Origin: JACPDI01 sp035463475
Lineage (GTDB): Bacteria; Acidobacteriota; Vicinamibacteria; Vicinamibacterales; 2-12-FULL-66-21
DNA length: 64,000 nucleotides
Assembly (NCBI GenBank): GCA_035463475.1
Contig: DATHTE010000072.1
Coordinates: forward strand, 1 to 64,000
Direction: 5' to 3'
Within the stretch, counting starts at the first letter, position 1. Each line of letters opens with the position of its first letter. The notes beneath the pieces were generated by a model, which ran no database searches, was not told the origin of the DNA, and saw nothing but the letters and a program-made list of their open reading frames with translations. Below, piece after piece: positions 53,858 to 63,055 of this stretch. A program made the translations under genes and the position numbers.

Positions 53858-55807
53858 CTACTTCTCCCTCGGCTCCTCCAAGTACGTGTACCCCTGCAGC
53901 CCCTCTTCGTAGAACTGCAGGAAGCGCCCGGCCTGCGTGAAGTCGAGCAGCCCGTCGCGGACCGCCGACTCGACGTCCGCGCGGAACTTCTGCACCAGGT
54001 CGTCCGCCTTGAACTCGACGTAGTCGAGCACCTCGCGGACCGTGTCTCCCTTGATGACCGCGTCGAGCACGACGTTCCCCTTCTCGTCGAGGCTGACGTG
54101 AACGGCGTGTGTGTCGCCGAGCAGGTTGTGGAGGTCGCCGAGAATCTCCTGGTACGCGCCGACGAGGAACACCCCGACGTAATAGGGCTCCCCGTTGACG
54201 TTGTGCAGCGGGAGCGTGCGCTTGACGTCGCGTCGATCGACGAACCGATCGATCTTTCCGTCCGAGTCGCACGTGATGTCGCCGATCACGGCGTGGTTCG
54301 CGGGAGGCTCGTTCAGCCGGTGGATGGGAATCACCGGGAACAGCTGCTTGATCGCCCAGCTGTCCGGGCATGACTGGAACAGCGAGAAGTTGCCGAAATA
54401 CGTGGTCGCCAGCGTTTCGTCGAGCGTCTGCAGATCCTCCGGGACCTCGTCCATCTGCTGGACGATGCGCTGCAGCTTCACGCAGATTGCCCAGAACAGG
54501 TTTTCGGCGTGGCTCCGCTGCTCGATGGGCAGGTACCCGCCCATGAAGAGGTTCATGGCCATGTCGAGCGCCTGCTGGGCGTCGTGATAGCTCTCCAGCG
54601 CGTTGCGCGGCGAGATGTTCTGGTACGTCTCGTAGAGGTCGATGATCGGCTGCTCCATCTCCTCGACGGCGGCGGGGTCCGGCACGCGCTCCTCGCCGAA
54701 CCCGGACACGCCCAGCACGTTGAAGATGAGGACGCTGTGATACGCGACCACGGCGCGGCCGCTCTCGGAGACGATCGTCGGGTGCTTCACCTGCGCATCG
54801 TCGCAGACGGTCTGCAGGTGGTAGACGACGTCGTTGGCGTATTCCTCGAGCGTGTAGTTGACGCTCGACTCGAAGTTCGTCTGTGACCCGTCGTAGTCCA
54901 CGCCGAGGCCGCCACCGACGTCGATGAACTCCAGCCCGGCGCCTGCCTTCACCAGCTCGGTGTAGATTCGCGCCGCTTCGTTCAAAGCCCCCTTGACCAC
55001 CCGGATGTTCGGGATCTGGCTTCCCAGATGGAAGTGCAGGAGCTTCAGGCAGTCGGCCATCCCCCGCGCCTTCAGTTCCTCGAGGCCGCGCAGGATCTCC
55101 GCTACCGTCAGGCCGAACTTCGAGCGATACCCGCCGGAGCTCTGCCACCGCCCGCCTCCCCGCTGGGCGAGCTTCACCCGCATCCCGATCTGAGGCCGGA
55201 CGCCGACCTTCTCCGCGTACTCGAGAATCAGGCCCAATTCCGTGTATTTCTCGACCACCGGGATGATCTGGCGACCCATCTTGTGGGCGAGCATCGCCAT
55301 CTCGATGAACTCGGCGTCCTTGAAGCCGTTGCAGATGATCGGCGTCCCGTTGCTGGCCACCGCGGAGACCGCCAGCAGCTCCGGCTTGGATCCTGCCTCG
55401 AGGCCGAACCCGTAGGGCCGGCCGAAGTCCACGACCTCCTCCACCACCTGGCGCTGCTGGTTCACCTTGATCGGGTAAACGCAGACGTATTTACCCTCGT
55501 ACTGGTGCTGGGAGATGGCGCTCTGGAAGGCCTGGTAGATGTCGCTGAGCCGATGCCGCAGGATGTCGCGGAACCGGACGAGGATCGGCAGCCCGATACC
55601 GCGGAGCTGCAGGTGATCGACCAGCTGTTTCAGGTCGATCGCACGTGCAGGATCCTTCGTCGGATGAACGAGCACGTGACCGGACTTATCGATGGAGAAG
55701 TAGCCTTTTCCCCACCGCGCGATTTCGTACAGCTCGCCAGCGTCCGCGATGGTCCACGGCTCGCCGGACTTCCAGGCCCGCGGCAACCGCGTGATCTGCG
55801 TGGTCAC
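53858..55807 (-). CDS. speA: Biosynthetic arginine decarboxylase
   Basis: A 649-residue PLP enzyme of the alanine racemase fold that decarboxylates arginine to agmatine, the entry to putrescine and spermidine. The Schiff-base lysine is Lys114 in YPIKVNQQ. The motifs HFHLGSQIPNI, FIDVGGGLGVDYDGS and the C-terminal YHSVLIFNVLGVSGF-type and DVGG-type regions follow, and the length matches the SpeA family. The GTG at 55807 is the only sensible start: no in-frame ATG precedes MTTQITRLP. A TATCAT box 7 nt upstream suggests a leaderless mRNA. Confidence 0.94.
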   Translation of the reverse strand: MTTQITRLPRAWKSGEPWTIADAGELYEIARWGKGYFSIDKSGHVLVHPTKDPARAIDLKQLVDHLQLRGIGLPILVRFRDILRHRLSDIYQAFQSAISQHQYEGKYVCVYPIKVNQQRQVVEEVVDFGRPYGFGLEAGSKPELLAVSAVASNGTPIICNGFKDAEFIEMAMLAHKMGRQIIPVVEKYTELGLILEYAEKVGVRPQIGMRVKLAQRGGGRWQSSGGYRSKFGLTVAEILRGLEELKARGMADCLKLLHFHLGSQIPNIRVVKGALNEAARIYTELVKAGAGLEFIDVGGGLGVDYDGSQTNFESSVNYTLEEYANDVVYHLQTVCDDAQVKHPTIVSESGRAVVAYHSVLIFNVLGVSGFGEERVPDPAAVEEMEQPIIDLYETYQNISPRNALESYHDAQQALDMAMNLFMGGYLPIEQRSHAENLFWAICVKLQRIVQQMDEVPEDLQTLDETLATTYFGNFSLFQSCPDSWAIKQLFPVIPIHRLNEPPANHAVIGDITCDSDGKIDRFVDRRDVKRTLPLHNVNGEPYYVGVFLVGAYQEILGDLHNLLGDTHAVHVSLDEKGNVVLDAVIKGDTVREVLDYVEFKADDLVQKFRADVESAVRDGLLDFTQAGRFLQFYEEGLQGYTYLEEPREK

Positions 55808-55813
55808 GCGGAC

Positions 55814-55819
55814 ATGATA
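55814..55819 (-). promoter_or_regulatory. -10 box of speA, possibly leaderless
   Basis: TATCAT on the minus strand ends 7 nt before the GTG start of speA, so transcription would begin at or next to the start codon. No ribosome-binding site lies between. -35 not evident. Confidence 0.35.
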
Positions 55820-56227
55820 AAGGAAAAAGTCGCCACTCGATCACCTTCGCGACGCGCTCAGACAAAAAATGTTCCAGCGGCGGTCGCGCAGTCACGCAGT
55901 CAGGCCGTCAACGCAGTCGCGCGGTCAGGCACTCGCGCAGTCGCCCAGTCGCACGGTCGGACACGCGCGCAGTCGCGCCGTCGCGCAGTCGGGCCGTCAG
56001 GCCATCGAGCAGTCGGGCCGTGGGCAGTCGGGCCGTGGGCAGTCGGGCCGTCTCGCGGTCGGACCGTCGACTGTTCGACTCGCGACTCTTTGACTGCCCG
56101 ACTGCTCGACTATTCGGCGATTGACGACCGGTTTGACGAACCGCCCGCTGCCAGGGACGAAAGACCATCCCCGCGTGACGGAATCAGCGCGCCTTGACAG
56201 CCCTCTACCTGCGGGTGATAGTCGGCT
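55820..56227. repeat. Large AGTCGGGC word island upstream of the histidine kinase gene
   Basis: This 420-nt gene-free gap holds the speA promoter at its left end and a word island from about 55880 to 56115. Many variants of CAGTCGCGCAGTC and AGTCGGGCCGTGGGC occur. A 15-bp unit is tandemly repeated 2.7 times at 56011-56051, and TCGAGCAGTCGGGC (56005-56018) is mirrored exactly by GCCCGACTGCTCGA (56096-56109). No open frame with coding character, tRNA or known riboswitch is visible. The histidine kinase promoter is probably in 56120-56227 but is not obvious. Confidence 0.75.
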
Positions 56228-57343
56228 GTGGTGATGCCCACGCCGACGGCCGTTCGGTTCCGTGTGGCGCTCGTCGTCGCGACCGTGCTCGCCGCCTTCT
56301 CCACCTTCATGTCGTACCAGCTCGTGGCGGGCGAGAAGGGTCCGCCGTATGCCGAGCTCGCGGCCCTCAACGGCTTCTACTGGTACGCCTGGGCGCTGAT
56401 GGCGCCGCCGATTGTCTGGCTGGCGCAGCGCTTCCGGTTCGAGCGGCATCGCTGGCGCGGCGCCCTCGCCGTCCACGTGCTCGGCGCTCTGGTCTTCGCC
56501 GAAACGCACATCGTTGCCCAGGAACTGTTTCGACGCGCCCTCGCGAGCGCCGCCGGGCGGAGCATGACTGCCTCGTTCTGGTGGGGCGTCCGCCGCTCGA
56601 TGATCCAGTACCTCGACTGGGAGATGATGACCTACTGGGCAATCGTGGGCATGACCTTCGCCTTCGCCTACCAGCGCGAGGCGCTGGACCGCTCGATGGC
56701 GGCCGCGAAGCTCGAGACGAAGCTGGTCGAAACGCAGCTCCAGACGCTTCAGAGTCAGCTCCATCCCCATTTCCTGTTCAACACCCTGCACGCAATCTCC
56801 TCGCTGATGCACAGCAACGTGCAGGAGGCGGAGCGGATGCTCTCCCGCCTCGGCGAGCTGCTGCGGATGACGCTCGACAACGTCGGCCAGCAGGAGGTTC
56901 CGCTGAAAGAGGAGCTCGACTTCCTCGAGCGGTACCTCCAAATCGAACAAACGCGCTTCCGGGACCGTCTTACGATCACATTCGACGTCCAGCCGGAGAC
57001 GCTCGACGCCCTGGTGCCCTGGATGCTGCTGCAGCCCCTCGTGGAAAACGCGATCAAGCACGGGATCTCCCCCCGGCCCGGGCCCGGCACGGTCCATATC
57101 CGGAGCCGCGGGTCCGAGGGACGGCTGCTCCTCGAAGTCGTGGACGATGGGATGGGACTGAGCCAGGACGCGCTGACTGCGCTCCAGTCCGGAATCGGGC
57201 TTTCGACCACCCGGCAGCGATTGAACCACCTGTTCCGCAACGACTACCAGTTCGAGTTCCACCGGCGCCCGCGCGGCCTGACGGTTCGGGTCGTGATCCC
57301 GTGGCGCACGCACGCGGCGCAGGCCGCAGCAAGGACAGCCTAG
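56228..57343 (+). CDS. LytS-type sensor histidine kinase
   Basis: A 371-residue kinase with four N-terminal membrane helices (about 12-32, 50-66, 79-97 and 132-148), no extracytoplasmic sensor of note, and a coiled linker (about 150-178). The His_kinase box is QLHPHFLFNTL, with the phospho-acceptor at His181, and the ATPase domain has PLVENAIKHGI (N box) and VVDDGMGL (G1). The start may be GTG 56228, GTG 56231 or ATG 56234. The response regulator gene starts 1 nt after its stop. Signal unknown. Confidence 0.9.
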   Translation: MVMPTPTAVRFRVALVVATVLAAFSTFMSYQLVAGEKGPPYAELAALNGFYWYAWALMAPPIVWLAQRFRFERHRWRGALAVHVLGALVFAETHIVAQELFRRALASAAGRSMTASFWWGVRRSMIQYLDWEMMTYWAIVGMTFAFAYQREALDRSMAAAKLETKLVETQLQTLQSQLHPHFLFNTLHAISSLMHSNVQEAERMLSRLGELLRMTLDNVGQQEVPLKEELDFLERYLQIEQTRFRDRLTITFDVQPETLDALVPWMLLQPLVENAIKHGISPRPGPGTVHIRSRGSEGRLLLEVVDDGMGLSQDALTALQSGIGLSTTRQRLNHLFRNDYQFEFHRRPRGLTVRVVIPWRTHAAQAAARTA

Positions 57344-57344
57344 G

Positions 57345-58124
57345 ATGGCCGATATGAGGACCTTGAAGACACTCGTCGTCGATGACGAGCCGCTCGCGCG
57401 CGAGCGTGTCGTGAGCCTCCTGCAGGGTGAACAGGACATCGAGCTGCTGGGCGAGTGCCGCGACGGGCAGGAGGCGATCGCCGCCATCCAGCAACTGTCC
57501 CCGGACCTCGTGTTCCTCGACGTTCAGATGCCGGGGGCGGACGGCTTCCAGGTGCTGCAGGCGGTCGGGCCCGAGCGCATGCCGATGGTCATCTTCGTGA
57601 CGGCGTACGACCAGCACGCGCTGAGGGCGTTCGAGGTGCGCGCGCTCGATTACCTGCTCAAGCCGTTCGACCGCGACCGTTTTCACCATGCGGTGCAGCG
57701 CGCGAAGTCGAGCATCGAGCAGCAGGAAACCGGGGACCTCGGCCGGCGCCTCCTCGCGCTCGTGAAGGACCTCCGCCCCGCGGCGCCGAAGACCGACCGC
57801 CTCGTCGTCAAGTCGGGCGGACGGCTGTTCTTCCTGCGGACCGACGAGATCGACTGGATAGAAGCGGCCGGCAACTACGCCCGCCTGCACGTCGGCAGCG
57901 ACACGCACCTGCTGCGCGAGACGATGACCTCGCTCGAAGGGCGGCTCGACCCCGAGAAGTTCTTCCGAATCCACCGCTCGCGCATCGTGAACATGGAGCG
58001 GATCCAGGAGCTCCAGCCCTGGTTCAACGGCGAGTACGTCGTGCTCCTGCGCAACGGCACGAAGGTCACGCTGAGCCGCGGCTATCGCGAGAAGTTACAG
58101 GAGCGACTCGGCAAAGCTCTTTGA
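57345..58124 (+). CDS. LytTR-family response regulator
   Basis: A 259-residue regulator. The receiver domain (about 8-122) has the acidic pair Asp13/Asp14, phospho-acceptor Asp59 (VFLDVQMPG), Thr86 (FVTAYD) and Lys106 (LLKPFD). The C-terminal LytTR DNA-binding domain (about 155-255) has IDWIEAAGNYARLHV and FFRIHRSRIVNMERI. It pairs with the kinase 1 nt upstream. Targets of LytTR regulators are often cell-surface genes; none can be named here. Confidence 0.92.
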   Translation: MADMRTLKTLVVDDEPLARERVVSLLQGEQDIELLGECRDGQEAIAAIQQLSPDLVFLDVQMPGADGFQVLQAVGPERMPMVIFVTAYDQHALRAFEVRALDYLLKPFDRDRFHHAVQRAKSSIEQQETGDLGRRLLALVKDLRPAAPKTDRLVVKSGGRLFFLRTDEIDWIEAAGNYARLHVGSDTHLLRETMTSLEGRLDPEKFFRIHRSRIVNMERIQELQPWFNGEYVVLLRNGTKVTLSRGYREKLQERLGKAL

Positions 58125-58158
58125 CGCGTTCGGCATTCGACCTTGGCATTCGGCATGA

Positions 58159-58851
58159 CTACTTGAGGATCCCTCTGAGCGTCATCCAGGGGTGTGCCTC
58201 GATAATAAGGCGCCCGGCTTTGACCATCGGATCGCCGGCGGCAAGGGCCTTCGCGTCCTCCAGCGTCGGCACCCGGTAGACGACCACGCCTCGCCACTCC
58301 GAATCCTCGAGGAACGGACCCGCCATCACGAGCGTTCCCTGCTTGCCCAGGGCGTCCATGTACGCCAGGTGGCGCTTCTGCAGCTCCTCGGCCTCGGTTT
58401 TCGACTGTGACCGGTTCGGACCGCGCTTCAGAAACCCGAACACGAGCTGCTCGAGCGCGCCGGGACGGGTAACATCGGTCTCCGCGGGCGGGTGGAACCA
58501 GCCCTTCGGCCCCATCCACGGTTTCACTTCGACCTTCAGCGCTCCCGACTTGACGTGAGGATCGTCGGTGAACAGCTTGCGCGCGGTGTCGGCGTCCGGA
58601 ACGTCGAGCACGGCGAGCCCACGCAGGTCCCCTTCGTCCAGGAACGGCCCGAACAACAGGTTCACGCGCTCGCGATTGAGCTTCGTCAAGTGCGCCAGGT
58701 GTGCCTGCTGCGCCTTGTCGGCGTCGGCGCCCTGCTCGGCGGTCGCGACACCGCGCCAGAGGAAGACCATCTGATAGGTCATCATCTGCAACCGCGGCTC
58801 GTCGGCGGGCGCACTCTGGAGAATGAGTGCGAGAAAGAGCACTGAGGTCAT
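58159..58851 (-). CDS. Exported protein with two YCII-like domains
   Basis: A 230-residue protein: a short signal (MTSVLFLALILQSAPA) and two similar ferredoxin-like halves. Half 1 (about 40-110) has HLAHLTKLNRERVNLLFGPF and ADTARKLFTDDPHVKSG. Half 2 (about 148-222) has HLAYMDALGKQGTLVMAGPF and EDAKALAAGDPMVKAG. Both resemble YCII/YciI domains, which bind small molecules or act as hydrolases with a His/Asp pair. An exported tandem YCII is unusual. The gene is divergent from trmO. Confidence 0.82.
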   Translation of the reverse strand: MTSVLFLALILQSAPADEPRLQMMTYQMVFLWRGVATAEQGADADKAQQAHLAHLTKLNRERVNLLFGPFLDEGDLRGLAVLDVPDADTARKLFTDDPHVKSGALKVEVKPWMGPKGWFHPPAETDVTRPGALEQLVFGFLKRGPNRSQSKTEAEELQKRHLAYMDALGKQGTLVMAGPFLEDSEWRGVVVYRVPTLEDAKALAAGDPMVKAGRLIIEAHPWMTLRGILK

Positions 58852-58960
58852 GCGGGCCACTCTAGTCGAAGGCCGGCATCGCGGCAAATGCGGACGGACG
58901 GGTTCGAGAGCCGCGCCCGCCGCCTGCAGCGCCAGCGCCCATGTGCGGTACGATGGGCGC

Positions 58961-59398
58961 ATGAAGCCGATCGGGTTCGTTCGCAGTCCGTACCAGACGA
59001 CCGCTGCCGTGCCCAAGGGGCTTGGTGCCGAACACGCTGCCGACGGAGTGCTCGACATCCTGCCCGCGTTCGAGCCGGGGCTGCAGGACATTGAAGGGTT
59101 CTCGCACCTGTATGTCATCTGGGAGTTCGACCGCTCGGAAGGTTTCGAACTGCTGGCGCTGCCGCCAAGCGACGACCGGCCGCACGGGGTCTTCGCGACC
59201 CGTTCACCGCAGCGGCCGAACCCGATCGGCCTGACGGTCGTCGAGCTGCTCGGACGCGATGGCACCCGGCTCCGCGTGCGCGGTGTCGACATGCTCGACG
59301 GCACGCCGATCCTCGACATCAAGCCGTACCTGTCGAGCGTGTCGCCCGAGAAGCTCCGGCGTGGGTGGCTCGCCGAGGCCGAGGCGCGCAACCGGTAA
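58961..59398 (+). CDS. trmO: tRNA (N6-threonylcarbamoyladenosine37-N6)-methyltransferase TrmO
   Basis: A 145-residue TsaA/YaeB-family protein that methylates t6A37 to m6t6A37 in tRNA using SAM. The family motif ATRSPQRPNPIGLTVVELL (region about 73-91) and the N-terminal MKPIGFVRSPYQT are typical, and the central HLYVIWEFDRS strand matches. The ATG at 58961 is the natural start. The protein is near the lower size limit of the family, as it lacks the C-terminal extension of the E. coli enzyme. Confidence 0.9.
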   Translation: MKPIGFVRSPYQTTAAVPKGLGAEHAADGVLDILPAFEPGLQDIEGFSHLYVIWEFDRSEGFELLALPPSDDRPHGVFATRSPQRPNPIGLTVVELLGRDGTRLRVRGVDMLDGTPILDIKPYLSSVSPEKLRRGWLAEAEARNR

Positions 59399-59536
59399 TG
59401 TGCGGCAGCTACATTTTCAAAACCGTAATTGAGGCCGTTTTCTGTAAGGTGCTGGCAGGGAGGTAGTTAGCGATCTGCCCGGTTTTTCGGGGCGAGGAGT
59501 GGCAGCGCGATTGCGAATCTCAGCCTTGGCTTCCAG

Positions 59537-59887
59537 ATGCAGGTCAGGGTGCGAGTCGCCATCGACGTGGGGCAAACCGCCACTACACCGCCCACGGTGC
59601 TGGTCGTTTCCGAGGACGCCGATTGGCGGGAGGCCGCCCGCCGCGCGCTCGAGCACGGGGGATACGCCGTGCTGGGCGCCCGCCACATCGGGCACGCGCT
59701 GGTGACGTGCCTGCGCCACGCGGGGCGGGTCGATCTGCTGCTGACCGAGGGCCCTTGCGGCCGGCGTCGCGCCGATATCCCGGATGGAATCCTCTCGCAG
59801 CACCCCGGGGTGCGACTGCTGCACCTGGATGCGCGCCCGGCGGGCCGCGAGGAGTTGGTCGCAGTGGTCGCGGGCGCGCTCGTCTAG
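59537..59887 (+). CDS. Degenerate response-regulator receiver-like protein
   Basis: A 116-residue single-domain protein with the beta1 pattern TVLVVSEDADWREAARRALEHGGYAVL of receiver domains (region about 19-45). The phospho-acceptor site reads LLLTEGPC: the Asp of LLLTD is replaced by Glu, and the 'MP' loop is changed. The conserved Lys is absent (LHLDARP in its place). It therefore probably does not take phosphate in the normal way and may be a constitutive or adaptor version. The start codon is not well supported; no ribosome-binding site is seen. Confidence 0.62.
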   Translation: MQVRVRVAIDVGQTATTPPTVLVVSEDADWREAARRALEHGGYAVLGARHIGHALVTCLRHAGRVDLLLTEGPCGRRRADIPDGILSQHPGVRLLHLDARPAGREELVAVVAGALV

Positions 59888-59915
59888 TCTCGGACTACCG
59901 GGGTCTTCGTCCTCC

Positions 59916-62900
59916 CTACTTCTTCTTGTCGAACTCCTCGCGCGTCATGATCCGCACGGGCGGCTCCCCGGCGGTCTTGATCCTCGCGTTCACGGCCTCG
60001 AGCTTCGCGCGCGTCAGCGCCTCGAACCTGCTTCGTTTTTCCGCGAGCTCCTTCGCGAGCGCCCCGGCGTGGTTCAACTGCGAGACGGTGGGCGCGCCGC
60101 CGTACGAGAGCACGCTGCCATAGAGATCGATGACCCGCTCGCGCAGCTGCGGGTCAGCCGCGGTGATCACGCCGGTGCGATCGACGAGCGTCCGGTGCAG
60201 CGCGTCGAGCTCGCCGGCGAGCGCGCCCGCGTCGGCGCCGGCCTTCGCCGCTTCGCCTCCCTTCTTGTCGAGCGCCGTGGCGCGCGACCGCAAGTCGTCG
60301 CGCGCGGCTGCCACGGCGTCGGCGACGTACGCGAGCTCACCCTGCATCTCGTAGAGTTGCAGCAGCACCTTCTGCCGCTGCTGCCGCGCGGCGGCCGGGT
60401 GGTTCGTCAGCGGATCGGGCTGCAGCTCGATCGTCCCGGTCACGACATCGTCGCCACGCGTAACGCGGACGGTGTAGCGCCCTTCCGGGACCATCGGACC
60501 CGCGAGCGCGCGAGCGCCGAGGCCCGGCGCCGCCGCGCTTTTGGGGGCCGGCAGCCGCATGTTCCAGTAGATGCGGTTGATGCCCTGCCGCGCGCCGGCC
60601 GGCAGCACGTGCACGACCTTGCCGGACGCGTCCAGGACCTCCACCGTCAGCTTGCCGAAGATGTGTCGCGTCTTCAGGTAGTAGGTCACAAACGCGCCGT
60701 CCGCCGGGTTCGGCCCGGTGTACTCCTGGTCACCGGGGAAGTCCTGGAGGACGGCCGCCACGCGCTGGTGCGCGGGGCGCGATGGCAGCATCGCCACGTT
60801 CCTGTCGATGACGGAAGGCGTCAGGGCGCGCAGCGGCGTGATGTCGTCGATGATCTGGATGCCGCGGCCGTGCGTCGCCAGCACGAGGTCGTGCTCGCGC
60901 GGGTGGATCACCATGTCGTGCACGGCGACCTTCGGCAGGCTCCCAATGCGGGACCACGCCGCACCGCCATCGATTGTCACGAAGAGCCCGAACTCCGTTC
61001 CGGCGAAGAGCAGGTCGGGCCTGACGAGATCCTGCCGGATCGAATGCGCGAACCCCTCGATGCCGTCCGAGATCGGGCGCCAGCTCCGGCCGTAATCCTC
61101 CGTCGTGAAGACATACGACTTCATGTCTCCGCTGCGGTGGCCGTCGAACGTGGCGAACGCGGCGCCGCGCCTGTGCCGGCCGGCCTCGATCATCGATACC
61201 CAGGTCCCTCGCGGCAGGCCCGGGATGTTGCGCACCACGTTCGTCCAGGTGCGGCCCGCGTCGCGCGACACCTGGACGTTGCCGTCGTCGGTGCCGGCCC
61301 AGAGGACGCCAGTCTCGAGCGGTGATTCCGCGACCGTGACAATCGTGCAGTAGTTCTCGGCGGTGGTGTTGTCGGGCGTGAGGCCGCCGGACTGCTTCTG
61401 ATTCAGCTTCGACGGATCGTTCGTGGTGAGGTCGTCGGAGATGCGCTCCCAGGTGTCGCCGCGGTCGCGCGAGCGGAACAGAAACTGCCCGCCCAGGTAG
61501 ATCGTCGCCGGATCGTTCGGGCTCGGGCCGAACGCCGAGTTCCAGTTGAACCGGTATCTGGGCTCGCCGGCACGCTCGTGCGGCCGGATGTCCTTCAGTT
61601 CTCCGGTGCGCAGGTTGAACCGACGGACCTGCCCGCCCTGGTACTCCGAGAAGATGATGGCCGGGTCGCGCGGGTCTGGGAACGCGTGAAAGCCGTCCCC
61701 GATGCCGACGTTGATCCAGTCGCGGTTCCGGATGGCGGAGCCTCCGAGGGCGCGGGACGGGCCGGACCATGAGCCGTTGTCCTGCAGCCCGCCGTACACG
61801 CGGTAGGGGCGCTGCATGTCCACCGCGACGTGATAGAACTGCCCGACCGGCAGCGCCGCGGAAAACGCGAAGGTCGCGCCGCGGTCGCGCGACACGTACA
61901 CGCCGCCGTCGGTCCCGATCACCAGGTGATACGGGTCGCGCGGGTTGATCCAGATCGCGTGGTGATCGGGGTGCACCGAGCCGCCGAAGGCCGACATCTC
62001 GAAGCTGCGGCCGCCGTTCGTCGTGCTCGAGAGGAACAGGTTCGGCAGGTACACCCGCTGGTGGTCCGTCGGATCCACCTTGACGCTGCTGAAATAGAAC
62101 GGCCGCGCCCGCACGAAGAACGGTGGCTCGCCATCCATCGACTTCCGCCAGCTCTCGCCGGCGTCATCCGATCGATAGAACGCGGTCTCCCTGGCCTCGA
62201 CGAGCGCGTACACCGTGCCGGGGCGCGACGGCGCCACCGCGAGACCGATGCGGCCGAGATTGCCTTCCGGCAGGCCACGGGTGACCCGCGCCCAGGTCTT
62301 GCCCCCATCCTTCGACTTGAAGAGCCCGCTCCCCGGTCCTCCCGACTCGAAGAAGTACGGCTGCCGCCGCACCTGCCACATCGCGGCGTACAGCGTGTCC
62401 GGCTCCTGGGGATCGATCGCGAGGTCCCCGCACCCCGTGTCCGCGTTCACGAAGTGCACCTTCGACCACGTCTTGCCGCCGTCGGTCGTCTTGAACACGC
62501 CGCGTTCGTCGTTGGCGTTCCAGAGATGGCCGAGGGCGCAGACCCAGACGGTGTCCGGCTGCTTCGGGTGCACGATCACGCGCGCGATCCGCTCGGTGTC
62601 TTCGAGCCCCATCGACCGCCACGTGACCCCCGCGTCCGTCGTCTTGAAGACCCCGCGGCCCACCGAGACGCTGTTGCGCACCCACGATTCGCCCGTGCCC
62701 ACCCAGACGATGTCGGTCTTCGACGGGTCGATCGCGACCGCGCCAATGGACATGACGTGCTCGTCGAACACAGCGGTGAACGTCGTGCCGCCGTTGAGCG
62801 ACTTGAAGACGCCGCCTCCGGCCGTGCCGACGTACATCAGCCGCGGATTGTCCGCCGCCACGTCGAGCGACGTGATGCGGCCGCTGGTGGTCGCCGGCCC

Positions 62901-63050
62901 GATGCTGCGCGCCCGCAGGTCCCCGAACGCCGTACTCTCCAGCGCGGCCGGGCGGCTCGACGGTGTGGCTCGTGGGGTCTGGGCAGACACAAAAGTGCCT
63001 GCGGCGCAGGCAAACCCCACGCCGCAGGCCAGGCGAATCGACAGACGCAT
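59916..63050 (-). CDS. Exported sortilin/VPS10-like BNR-repeat protein
   Basis: A 1044-residue protein with a signal peptide (RLACGVGFACAAGTFVSA). A ten-blade-like beta-propeller with Asp-box repeats (TTDGGKTW, SKDGGKTW, SDDAGESW, SRDRGATF, SRDAGRTW, TEDYGRSW) fills about 40-740. A beta-sandwich follows (about 770-870), then a helical C-terminal domain (about 885-1040) rich in Ala/Leu/Arg. Such proteins are frequent in acidobacteria and are annotated as sortilin-like or glycosyl hydrolase. No catalytic pair can be assigned. Its start is 5 nt after the LolA-like gene's stop, so they form an operon. Confidence 0.9.
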   Translation of the reverse strand: MRLSIRLACGVGFACAAGTFVSAQTPRATPSSRPAALESTAFGDLRARSIGPATTSGRITSLDVAADNPRLMYVGTAGGGVFKSLNGGTTFTAVFDEHVMSIGAVAIDPSKTDIVWVGTGESWVRNSVSVGRGVFKTTDAGVTWRSMGLEDTERIARVIVHPKQPDTVWVCALGHLWNANDERGVFKTTDGGKTWSKVHFVNADTGCGDLAIDPQEPDTLYAAMWQVRRQPYFFESGGPGSGLFKSKDGGKTWARVTRGLPEGNLGRIGLAVAPSRPGTVYALVEARETAFYRSDDAGESWRKSMDGEPPFFVRARPFYFSSVKVDPTDHQRVYLPNLFLSSTTNGGRSFEMSAFGGSVHPDHHAIWINPRDPYHLVIGTDGGVYVSRDRGATFAFSAALPVGQFYHVAVDMQRPYRVYGGLQDNGSWSGPSRALGGSAIRNRDWINVGIGDGFHAFPDPRDPAIIFSEYQGGQVRRFNLRTGELKDIRPHERAGEPRYRFNWNSAFGPSPNDPATIYLGGQFLFRSRDRGDTWERISDDLTTNDPSKLNQKQSGGLTPDNTTAENYCTIVTVAESPLETGVLWAGTDDGNVQVSRDAGRTWTNVVRNIPGLPRGTWVSMIEAGRHRRGAAFATFDGHRSGDMKSYVFTTEDYGRSWRPISDGIEGFAHSIRQDLVRPDLLFAGTEFGLFVTIDGGAAWSRIGSLPKVAVHDMVIHPREHDLVLATHGRGIQIIDDITPLRALTPSVIDRNVAMLPSRPAHQRVAAVLQDFPGDQEYTGPNPADGAFVTYYLKTRHIFGKLTVEVLDASGKVVHVLPAGARQGINRIYWNMRLPAPKSAAAPGLGARALAGPMVPEGRYTVRVTRGDDVVTGTIELQPDPLTNHPAAARQQRQKVLLQLYEMQGELAYVADAVAAARDDLRSRATALDKKGGEAAKAGADAGALAGELDALHRTLVDRTGVITAADPQLRERVIDLYGSVLSYGGAPTVSQLNHAGALAKELAEKRSRFEALTRAKLEAVNARIKTAGEPPVRIMTREEFDKKK

Positions 63051-63055
63051 GGGGC

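Noticed and set aside
56011..56051. A possible CRISPR-like direct repeat array
   Set aside because: The units are 15 bp in direct tandem with no spacers, and no cas genes are present.
59399..59536. A tRNA or small RNA gene in the gap after trmO
   Set aside because: No cloverleaf pairing or conserved tRNA T-loop could be found; no other RNA signature is visible.
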